Assembly (NCBI GenBank): GCA_013297655.1
Contig: JAAFHV010000043.1
Location: 1 to 45,865, forward strand
Source: Myxococcales bacterium
GTDB taxonomy: Bacteria; Myxococcota_A; Polyangia; Polyangiales; Polyangiaceae
Length of the DNA: 45,865 bases
Direction of reading: 5' to 3'
The notes below the pieces were generated by a model. It was given only the letters and a program-made list of their open reading frames with translations, had not been told where the DNA came from and ran no database searches. Both the position numbers and the translations under genes were made by a program. Positions 40,032 to 45,865 of the stretch are shown one piece after another. Each line of letters opens with the position of its first letter. The stretch's first letter is position 1.

Positions 40032-40628
40032 CTAAATTCCCTCTACCGCCCGCATGACTACCGGCTTCACCAAATGATGCGCGAACCCGGCCGCCAGCGC
40101 GTGGGCGCGGTCCGAGGCTTGGCCGCAGCCGGTGAGGGCGACGAGGGTGGCTCCTTGCATCGTAGGGAGCTCGAGGAGCTTTCCCGCGAGCTCGTAGCCG
40201 TCCATGATCGGGAGTCCGATATCGAGGAGCGCCGCGTCGAATCGCGCGTCCGTCGCCTTCACGAGCGCCTCCGCTCCATCGTGCGCGACGACCACCCCGT
40301 ACCCGCGCATCTCGAGGATGGTGCCCAACATCTCGACCGCGTCCTCGTTGTCGTCGACCAGAAGAACGCGGAGCGCGGACGACGCCCGCGCTGCGGGGGG
40401 CGGGCCGAACCGGTCCGGGATTCGCGACGATAGGCCCGCCTCCGCTCGCGGCAGACGCACCTCGAAGACGCTCCCTTTGCCGGAGCGTAAGCGAAACAAG
40501 CCCCCTTTTGCGAGCAGGGAAAGGCGGGACGTCGTGGCTCGTGGGCCGGTGCGGGGATAGCGCGATTTCGGCCCTGGCACGGAGGTTGCGGAGCGGTCAA
40601 AAGAGCGGAGGCGCACGCGACAATGCAC
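40032..40628 (-). pseudogene. Remnant of a hybrid histidine kinase: end of HATPase domain plus receiver domain
   Basis: From about residue 80 the frame encodes an intact receiver domain: VLLVDDNEDAVEML, an aspartyl phosphorylation site in ALLDIGLPIMDGYE, then LVALTG and HHLVKPV. All key residues (DD, D, T, K) are present. Just upstream is G-K-G-S-V-F-E-V-R-L-P-R, the last strand of a histidine-kinase ATP-binding domain. Before it, the N, G1 and G2 boxes and the whole dimerisation domain are missing, replaced by meaningless Arg/Ser-rich sequence. It is therefore the 3' end of a hybrid kinase whose front has been deleted. The receiver could still be made if an internal start is used, but no good start was found. 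It is divergent from the DUF4241 gene. Confidence 0.65.
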
Positions 40629-40695
40629 TTCGGACGTCGTCTACGCGAGAGACCACGATACTTTCGAGAACGGTGCGCAAGTAGGCGCGGAGGGA

Positions 40696-41286
40696 ATGAG
40701 AGCCATGGCGGGCCGGAAGAAAGCCTCCAGACCAAAAACGAAAGAGTCCGAAACGGAAGTGGTGGCGCGCGCCTCGGCGGATTTCGCTTCCGTCCATGGC
40801 CGGCTAAAGGCGCCGTTTGCGAGCCTCTCGGTTATCGGCACGGTCGTCGCGGGCGACGGAGCGACGTTCAGCTGCCATGCGTCCGCGCCGTTCCCTACGG
40901 GTACGCTTGACGTCTTCGAAGTGACGTTCTCAGACGGAGACTACAGGGGCGCAGCAGCAAAGCCGCTCGAGCCTTGGTACCTCGCGCTTCTGCGAGGGCG
41001 AGAGCCTCTTCGATGGAGCGACGCTGGAGTGATCCGATGCGATTCGGGTACAGGCGCCATTTTCGCCGGCGAAACACGCGACGAACTTGATTCCATGGCG
41101 GAGGACGACGAGAGCGACGAGATGTTCATGCACGATCAGGTGGACGAAGTGGACCTTCCCGCGGTGGTGCATACGCCCAGCGGCGCACCGGTCGCGGTCT
41201 TTTCCTTGAGGGATGACGGTACCTACCCGGTGCTCACGGGTTACGACGCAGCCGGCGAGCCATGTGCCTTCATGATCTACGTGTAG
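40696..41286 (+). CDS. DUF4241-like protein
   Basis: The protein has 196 residues from the ATG at 40696; a second ATG at 40705 is as likely, with GGAGG at 40689-40693. The N-terminus is basic (AGRKKASRPKTKES). The DUF4241-type core is suggested by EPLRWSDAGVIRCDSGTGAIFAG, an acidic loop (DSMAEDDESDEMFMHDQVDEVD), and the ending AVFSLRDDGTYPVLTGYDAAGEPCAFMIYV (about positions 167-196). The 'V-x-[CV]-D-S-G-T-G' and 'D-G-x-Y-P-V-x-x-G-Y-D-x-x-G-x-[PE]' patterns are my basis for the family. Its biochemical role is unknown; some relatives lie in toxin-immunity neighbourhoods. It stands alone between a kinase remnant and a structured intergenic region. Confidence 0.65.
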   Translation: MRAMAGRKKASRPKTKESETEVVARASADFASVHGRLKAPFASLSVIGTVVAGDGATFSCHASAPFPTGTLDVFEVTFSDGDYRGAAAKPLEPWYLALLRGREPLRWSDAGVIRCDSGTGAIFAGETRDELDSMAEDDESDEMFMHDQVDEVDLPAVVHTPSGAPVAVFSLRDDGTYPVLTGYDAAGEPCAFMIYV

Positions 41287-41322
41287 TGCGCAAGTTGCGC
41301 GGTTTGGTTCCGTCGGCTTCTG

Positions 41323-41406
41323 GATGGGAAAGTCGTCTCCCATCGCTGAAGAGTGGCGCAAGAACACGCGGTGCTTTCGTAGCCAGCGATGGGAGCGCGA
41401 CTCTTC
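41323..41406 (+). other. Set of mutually exclusive inverted repeats (possible structured RNA)
   Basis: gatggga (41323-41329) can pair with tcccatc (41338-41344) across an 8-nt loop. The longer tcccatcgctg (41338-41348) can instead pair perfectly with cagcgatggga (41384-41394). Adjacent gaagagtggcgc (41348-41359) pairs 11 of 12 with gcgcgactcttc (41395-41406). The order A-B-A'-B' is that of an H-type pseudoknot, and the first hairpin competes with it. The set starts 36 bp after the DUF4241 stop codon. No T-tract follows. Confidence 0.5.
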
Positions 41407-41664
41407 AACGAACCTTGTTGGGCCGCTCGTCAGCTCTCGAGCGACTGCGTGTAGACGCGGTACTTCTTGTAGACCTTGCCGCCCATCATCTTGATGCCCT
41501 CCCCGCGGTGGCGGACCCCGCCCGCGCGCGCCGCCCGTCCGGGTTGCACGAGTTGGCTTGCGCAGGTCGTGCAACTCCGCCGGAGGACCACAAAAAAACC
41601 GCGTAGACAACGCCTCCGCGCGCGGCACGGAGCCTGCTGTTCCGGGGGAGAAAGGTAAGATCCC
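41407..41664. other. Gap with a short coding-like fragment on the minus strand
   Basis: No full gene is supported. On the minus strand, 41430-41498 reads G-I-K-M-M-G-G-K-V-Y-K-K-Y-R-V-Y-T-Q-S-L-E-S then stop, with perfect G/C-biased third positions, unlike the sequence before it. It may be the surviving 3' end of a lost gene. Together with 41287-41406 this makes 378 bp between the DUF4241 and fasciclin genes. Confidence 0.3.
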
Positions 41665-43470
41665 ATGCCGACCTCCCTCCCGTCTCCCCTCCTCCGCCGC
41701 GCCCGAGGCCTCCTCGCCGCGAACCGCGATCGCGCCGCGCTCTCCGTCGTCGGGGCCGCCCTCGTCTTCCTCACCGGCTGCGGAGGGGTTCCCCTCGACC
41801 AGATCGACGGCGAACGCTACGCCTGCGAGTGTGGCTTCACGGTCAGGACCCCCGTGTGCGTTACGTCTTCGCGGCCCCTCGAGGGCTTCTGCTCATGGGT
41901 GCCGCTCACGTGGGGCGGGGAGACGTACGAGCCGACCGACCGCGAGGAGCAGGTCCCCGTTCAGGCGTGCACCGACTTTGCGAGCACGGACCCGCACGCG
42001 GTGTGCTCCCACGCGTGCCAGGAGTACGTACGCACCCGCCGCGGCGCGATCGATCCGCCGAGCGGCCTCATCGAGACCCACGGAGATCCGCTCCGTCCGC
42101 TCCCGCTCGAGGGCTCCATCCACGCGGTGCCCGGGTTCTCTCGCCACCCGGGCGATGGCCGCTGCACCGAGGACGCCGCGCCCGGCTCCACCATCCTCAC
42201 GTTTCCCTCCGTCCCCAACGACTCGGTCCGGAACGGGTACATCGACCCGTACCGCTCCACGATTGACGTGACGATCGAAGGGGTCGGCCGCGCGGAGGAC
42301 GTCCCGGCCGAGGATCGCATCGTGGGCGGCGTTCACACGAGCCGCATCTCGATCGGCCTCGGGAGCTGCTCCTCGGGGATGACCTGCCCCTTCTCGATCA
42401 ACGAAATGACCGCGTTTTTCCCGTCGACGGTGACGATCGGAGACCTTACGATCGATAACTTCGCGATGCGGTTCGCTGGCGGCGCGTCCACGCCCGCGCG
42501 TGGTGAGGTCACGCGGCGCCCCACCGTCGCGACCGACGCCTGGGCGCTCGCGCCCGGCTCGTGGCTTCCCCTCGAGCTCGTCGGCACCCACGCCGGCAAT
42601 CCGGTCTCCGCGACCGCCGACTGGGGCCTTGGCGCGACGGGCGAGGTGCGCCCGCATGGGGAGCTCACGCTCCGCCGCGGCGCCGACCCCAAGTTCATTC
42701 AGGTCACCGGCACCGCGACGAGAGTGGTCGACTTCGGGCCCGCCGGTGTCCGCAACGTGACCGTCGACGCCGACCTCCGCTACCGGTTTTACGGAGGCGC
42801 GCCGGAGCCGGTCATCGAGATGAGCATGTCACCCCTCACGTCCACCGAGGTCGTGCTCGACGGGACCGGCACCGTCGACGAGCTCGGCGGCGTCCCGGAC
42901 GGGCGGCGTCCTCTCGACTTCGAGTGGCTCGTGTTCGACACCCGCACCCGGGCCTACGGCGCGATCGCGCACGGGCGCCTCGCCCAGATCCCGCGCGCGG
43001 CGTACGACTCGGTCAAGAGCGGAAACGGGCAGCTCTGCCTGCGCGTCTACGACGAGGACCGCAACTTCGGGACGACCTGCCGGGCGCTCGGGCCGCTCCC
43101 GCCCCCCTCGAACACCGTCCCCGTACCCGGCTGCGGCGACGTCGCGCTCGCCCCCGTACGTTCGCAAACGTTCCTCCGTATCGTCGAGGTCGCGGGCATG
43201 TTCGACGAGCTCCAGGCGAAAGGAAACGGGAAGACCGTGGTTGTCCCGAGCGACACCGCCTTCGCCGCCATGCCTACCCCGGAGCGCGAGAAGCTCCTCG
43301 TCGACAAGGCCGCAGCGAGGGCCTTCGTCGCGCGTCACATCGCGCAGGGCGTGTACCCCGCGTCGTCGATCGCGAAGGGGTTCCCGAAGCTCAAGGGCAA
43401 GCTCACCCTCCCCGATCGCCCCTGCGGAGACGGGCTCGTCCACGAGTCGAACGGCACCGTCGCTCCGTGA
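41665..43470 (+). CDS. Lipoprotein with C-terminal fasciclin-like (FAS1) domain
   Basis: The protein has 601 residues from the ATG at 41665. It opens with a long basic signal region and a lipobox at L-T-G-C. The first 150 mature residues are Cys-rich (CECGFTVRTPVCV, CSHACQEYV). A beta-rich middle follows, with VGGVHTSRISIGLGSC, DLTIDNFAMRFAGG and IEMSMSPLTSTEVVLDGTG. Residues about 500-595 look like a FAS1 adhesion domain: SQTFLRIVEVAGMFDELQAKGNGKTVVVPSD-T-A-F, then ARAFVARHIAQGVYPASSIAKGFPKLKG (both parts in positions about 493-570). FAS1 domains mediate cell-surface adhesion, so this is probably an outer-surface lipoprotein. No partner is encoded beside it. The beta-rich middle is unrecognised. 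Confidence 0.8.
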   Translation: MPTSLPSPLLRRARGLLAANRDRAALSVVGAALVFLTGCGGVPLDQIDGERYACECGFTVRTPVCVTSSRPLEGFCSWVPLTWGGETYEPTDREEQVPVQACTDFASTDPHAVCSHACQEYVRTRRGAIDPPSGLIETHGDPLRPLPLEGSIHAVPGFSRHPGDGRCTEDAAPGSTILTFPSVPNDSVRNGYIDPYRSTIDVTIEGVGRAEDVPAEDRIVGGVHTSRISIGLGSCSSGMTCPFSINEMTAFFPSTVTIGDLTIDNFAMRFAGGASTPARGEVTRRPTVATDAWALAPGSWLPLELVGTHAGNPVSATADWGLGATGEVRPHGELTLRRGADPKFIQVTGTATRVVDFGPAGVRNVTVDADLRYRFYGGAPEPVIEMSMSPLTSTEVVLDGTGTVDELGGVPDGRRPLDFEWLVFDTRTRAYGAIAHGRLAQIPRAAYDSVKSGNGQLCLRVYDEDRNFGTTCRALGPLPPPSNTVPVPGCGDVALAPVRSQTFLRIVEVAGMFDELQAKGNGKTVVVPSDTAFAAMPTPEREKLLVDKAAARAFVARHIAQGVYPASSIAKGFPKLKGKLTLPDRPCGDGLVHESNGTVAP

Positions 43471-43843
43471 GGCCCGCTGCCGCGCCGCCCTCGAGGTAGC
43501 GTGGATATCCGGGGCGGGAGTGCCCGCTCAGAACGTGGCAGGCGGGACGAAGCTTGTGGAGCCGCATCGACGGGCACGATAGCCGACGCGCCGAACCTCG
43601 ACCACGACGCTCATTTGGGCGGAGCGGGCGGGCGCCTCCGAGAGAGCGAGCCCCTCTCTCGGCCGACGCGGCGTTTTACGCGGCTCCGAAGCCTCCACCG
43701 CGCTCCGAGGCCCCATTCAGAGGCTGCAAAGGTCACAGACGACGCACGGAGGTCCGGTTACACGACTTGCAACGGGGCATGCGCACGTCCGCACATCCGG
43801 TTCAGAGGTTGTAACCGCCCTCCAGGACCACTACGCCCCGAGC
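43471..43843. other. Intergenic region with hairpin and direct repeats
   Basis: No gene is supported in these 373 bp. A perfect hairpin, ccgagagag (43638-43646) and ctctctcgg (43654-43662) with a 7-nt loop, lies 168 bp after the lipoprotein stop codon; a T4 run follows 10 bp later, so it may be a weak terminator. The near-repeat ttcagagg[ct]tg[ct]aa occurs at 43716 and again at 43801. ggttaca (about 43756) and tgtaacc (about 43810) are inverted copies. The second half is probably the promoter region of the next gene. Confidence 0.4.
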
Positions 43844-44530
43844 ATGTCGCCTATGCCCGCCTTGCTCCGCGACAACGAGAGTCTCGATTCACACTGGGAA
43901 GAGCTGGTCTACAGCGAGGCCACGTTCCTCGCCGGTGGCCACAAGGCACAAGCCGCTTCCACCGCAAAAGCGCTGAAGCAGCTCGACGCTGTTCAGGGCG
44001 GGCAGCGCGCGGCGTGGCGCCGCGAAATCGTGGCGCAAGCGCTCGTCGACTTTGCTGACGAGGATCTCGACGAGGGCGTCGAGCAGCTCGGGCGCGATTT
44101 GCTCCACCTCGAAGCGGGCAATCGAAAGGCGTCTCGTTTCAAGCAGTACTTCAAGACCGCGGTGAGCGCGGTCACGCGCTTGGGGCTGGAGTCTCAGATC
44201 CCGGTCGTCGAGGCGATGGTGGTCACTCTCGGAAGAGAGACCGAGAAGCAGCTCAAGGAGCACGCGAAGACGCTGCTCGGGTTCATCAAGCGCGGCAAAG
44301 AAGCGGTCGACGAGCGCCGCACAGCCGCCGCCGAACGTGGCGCCCACCGCGCCCAAGAGATCATCCGCTTCGTCGACGACATCAACGCGCTCCGTACGTC
44401 GCAGCACGCGGAGATCACCCTTGAGGCGGCGAAGGCGGGGAAGCCGCGCGACTATGCGGATCGTTTCTTCCGCCGCCAAACCCGCACCGCGCGACCCGTC
44501 CCGGGCGAGGTCAAGCCGACCCCGACGTGA
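43844..44530 (+). CDS. Hypothetical helical protein
   Basis: The protein has 228 residues from the ATG at 43844; an internal ATG at 43853 is possible. It is predicted almost wholly helical, with charged amphipathic stretches (ETEKQLKEHAKTLLGFIKRGKEAVDERRTAAAERG) and an acidic helix (ALVDFADEDLDEGVEQLGRDLLHLEAG). There is no signal peptide, membrane helix or catalytic motif, so it is likely cytoplasmic. No family is recognised. It is followed after 66 bp by the WGR-ligase gene on the same strand. Co-transcription is plausible and would hint at a DNA-linked role, but the sequence itself does not show one. Confidence 0.7.
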   Translation: MSPMPALLRDNESLDSHWEELVYSEATFLAGGHKAQAASTAKALKQLDAVQGGQRAAWRREIVAQALVDFADEDLDEGVEQLGRDLLHLEAGNRKASRFKQYFKTAVSAVTRLGLESQIPVVEAMVVTLGRETEKQLKEHAKTLLGFIKRGKEAVDERRTAAAERGAHRAQEIIRFVDDINALRTSQHAEITLEAAKAGKPRDYADRFFRRQTRTARPVPGEVKPTPT

Positions 44531-44596
44531 CCGGGCGTCGGTTCGCGGGCGAAAGCACGTAGGACAACGCCCGCGCCTTCCACGTAATCTCCCTTC

Positions 44597-45745
44597 ATGG
44601 CGACCCTACGCGCCGTCTCTCTCTTCTTCCAAGAAGGCACCTCCGACAAGGTCTACAACGCGACGATCGTCGAAGACGGCAGTGGCACGTACTCGGTCGA
44701 CGTGGAGTGGGGCCGGCGCGGGAGCAAGCTGAACCGCGGGCGCAAGGCGATCAAAGTGTCGCTCGCGGTGGCAGAGAAGACCTACGCGCGCCTCGTTCGC
44801 GAGAAGACCTCCAAGGGCTACGAGGAGCTCACCGACGCGGTGCAGCCGCAAGAGCAAGCGCCGCCGGAGGGCGAGGGCTCCGGCAGTCGCGCGACCGGCG
44901 TTCGTAAGAAGGTGGGCCACGTCGCGCAGCTCTTGAATGCCATCGAGCAGGACGACGCGTTCGAGCACATGGAAGACGACCTCATGATGGTGCAGCAGAA
45001 GCTCGACGGGAATCGCGTGCTGCTCCACGTGGAAGAAGCGGAGGTCGTGCCGACGAACCGCGCCGGACAGCGCACCACGGTTCACGCAGCGATCCTCGAA
45101 GCGGCGCGTGCGTTTCCGCTCGGCACCGTCGTCGACGGCGAGGTGGTGCCCGGCGAAGGAGGTCCCACGTATTGGCTCTTCGATATCCTCTTTTGGGGAC
45201 CGGAGGACGTGCGTACCGAAGGGTATGGCGCGCGCTGGGAGCGGCTCTCCGCGTCGATCGCGCCTCTGTTGTCCGGGCCGATGGCGATCCTCGCCTGTGC
45301 GCGCACCACCGACGAGAAATGGTCACTCTACGAACGCCTTCGCGAGGCGCGGGCGGAGGGCATCGTCTTCAAAGACATCCGTGCACCCTACACACCGGGT
45401 CGCCCCAGCTCGGGCGGCACGCAGCTCAAGCACAAGTTCGTCAAGTCGGCCGACGTGCTGCTCACCGAGAACGCGGGGAATGCCTATCAGATGGCGGTCT
45501 ATCGCGGCCCGCGCCTCTGCCACGTAGGCAAAGTGTTCTCCGGCACGAGCAATACGATCCGCGAGGAGATCGACGACGCCTTGGCGCGAGGGGAGCGCCC
45601 GATCGCCGAGGTTCGTTACCTCTACGCGACCGACGACGACCAGCTCTTTCAGCCCGTGTTCGTGCGCCTCCGCGACGACAAGGAAGACTCCGAGTGCGTC
45701 CTCGAGCAGCTCGAGAAGACGAACCGCGTGGTGCAGGCGATTTAG
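44597..45745 (+). CDS. WGR-domain fused to ATP-dependent DNA ligase core
   Basis: The protein has 382 residues from the ATG at 44597. Residues about 5-78 are a WGR domain (LFFQEGTSDKVYNATIVED, then VEWGRRG, then AEKTYARLVREKTSKGYEEL). From about 125 comes an ATP-dependent ligase nucleotidyltransferase core: motif I Q-K-L-D-G-N-R with Lys135 as the adenylation site, motif III V-V-D-G-E-V-V, motif IV E-G-I-V-F-K-D and motif V L-K-H-K-F-V-K. An OB-like C-terminal segment (AYQMAVYRGPRLCHVGKVFSG) follows. There is no N-terminal DNA-binding domain and no LigD-type phosphoesterase or polymerase part. WGR domains bind nucleic acid ends in PARPs, so the fusion suggests a repair ligase recruited to nicks or breaks. 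That targeting role is inferred. Confidence 0.88.
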   Translation: MATLRAVSLFFQEGTSDKVYNATIVEDGSGTYSVDVEWGRRGSKLNRGRKAIKVSLAVAEKTYARLVREKTSKGYEELTDAVQPQEQAPPEGEGSGSRATGVRKKVGHVAQLLNAIEQDDAFEHMEDDLMMVQQKLDGNRVLLHVEEAEVVPTNRAGQRTTVHAAILEAARAFPLGTVVDGEVVPGEGGPTYWLFDILFWGPEDVRTEGYGARWERLSASIAPLLSGPMAILACARTTDEKWSLYERLREARAEGIVFKDIRAPYTPGRPSSGGTQLKHKFVKSADVLLTENAGNAYQMAVYRGPRLCHVGKVFSGTSNTIREEIDDALARGERPIAEVRYLYATDDDQLFQPVFVRLRDDKEDSECVLEQLEKTNRVVQAI

Positions 45746-45789
45746 CGCCCCCGGTTGTCACCACGCATCGATGGCTCTAGTCACGCGGC

Positions 45790-45865
45790 GTGGGATCGAA
45801 AGACGAAGACGAGGGAAGCGCGCAACGACGCGCGATACGCATCCTGACCCTCGACGGCTCGGGGG
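45790..45865 (+). CDS. Possible start of a patatin-like phospholipase (partial)
   Basis: From a GTG at 45790 the frame is open to the window edge and ends R-A-I-R-I-L-T-L-D-G-S-G. This closely resembles the first strand and oxyanion loop of patatin-like lipases (I-L-[ST]-L-D-G-G-G). An in-frame TAG at 45778 limits the start. Only 25 codons are visible and no Shine-Dalgarno is clear, so the call is tentative. Confidence 0.4.
   Translation, partial: MGSKDEDEGSAQRRAIRILTLDGSG

Noticed and set aside
43750-43775. Sigma-54-type promoter before the 43844 gene (ggttacacgacttgc)
   Set aside because: The GG-GC distance is one base too long (11 instead of 10 intervening bases), and no enhancer-binding activator is nearby.
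1-45865. tRNA, rRNA or transposase genes
   Set aside because: I looked for T-loop-like GGTTCGA-type stretches with an acceptor stem, rRNA-like conserved segments and DDE/recombinase motifs, and found none that hold up.

Overview
This window reads like a myxobacterial chromosome, most likely from the Polyangiales. The evidence is its very high G+C content, coding regions with strong G/C third-position bias, and many exported lipoproteins with low-complexity Ser/Thr/Pro/Asp linkers behind a lipobox. Three DUF2330 proteins also end in Cys / hydrophobic / Arg-rich tails that resemble the MYXO-CTERM sorting signal. I saw no rRNA, tRNA, CRISPR array or transposase.

Layout. Positions 1-5400 carry the end of an exported beta-propeller-like protein, two lipoproteins, and a carbohydrate pair on the minus strand: a LamB-type maltoporin followed by a GH13 amylase lipoprotein. 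Positions 5586-10900 hold a small hypothetical gene, a GNAT acetyltransferase and a tandem array of three DUF2330 paralogues. The first paralogue has a one-base frameshift that separates it from its C-terminal tail. Positions 11155-16019 hold an ECF-like sigma factor with its own membrane anchor, an alpha/beta hydrolase, ruvA, a membrane/zinc-ribbon protein, a stand-alone PEP-utiliser swivelling domain with Asp in place of the phospho-His, and a 3-hydroxyacyl-CoA dehydrogenase. Positions 16037-16327 are repeats: an 18-bp tandem array and a large palindromic element whose right half is duplicated. Next come a SUKH protein, a Cys-rich lipoprotein and a 1508-residue Met-zincin protease with a clear terminator. 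Positions 23031-32774 carry an aldehyde dehydrogenase, a thioredoxin-like lipoprotein without CxxC, a 25-bp tandem array, an Mrp-type ATPase without its usual Cys pair, a basic/acidic pair of exported proteins, an amidohydrolase with a TSP3 tail and a SWIM-SNF2 helicase.

Positions 32843-37831, all on the minus strand, look like a defence or conflict island. In transcription order they hold a damaged HNH nuclease (PtuB / retron-associated type), a three-gene overlapping operon (P-loop ATPase, a Rossmann-like 'RD' protein and an unrecognised 189-residue protein), and an AAA ATPase coupled to a DUF4276 (Toprim-like) protein. The three-gene operon is the best candidate for an undescribed system. 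The upstream edge of the island is scarred: the HNH gene is frameshifted and abuts a frameshifted YCII-family gene.

The right part (38364-45865) has a serine hydrolase behind a perfect 16-bp palindrome, a remnant of a hybrid histidine kinase, a DUF4241 gene followed by a striking set of mutually exclusive inverted repeats, a fasciclin-domain lipoprotein, a helical protein, a WGR-DNA ligase fusion and the first codons of a possible patatin-like protein. Three genes carry apparent one-base deletions. These may be true decay or residual assembly error, so the affected calls should be read with that in mind.
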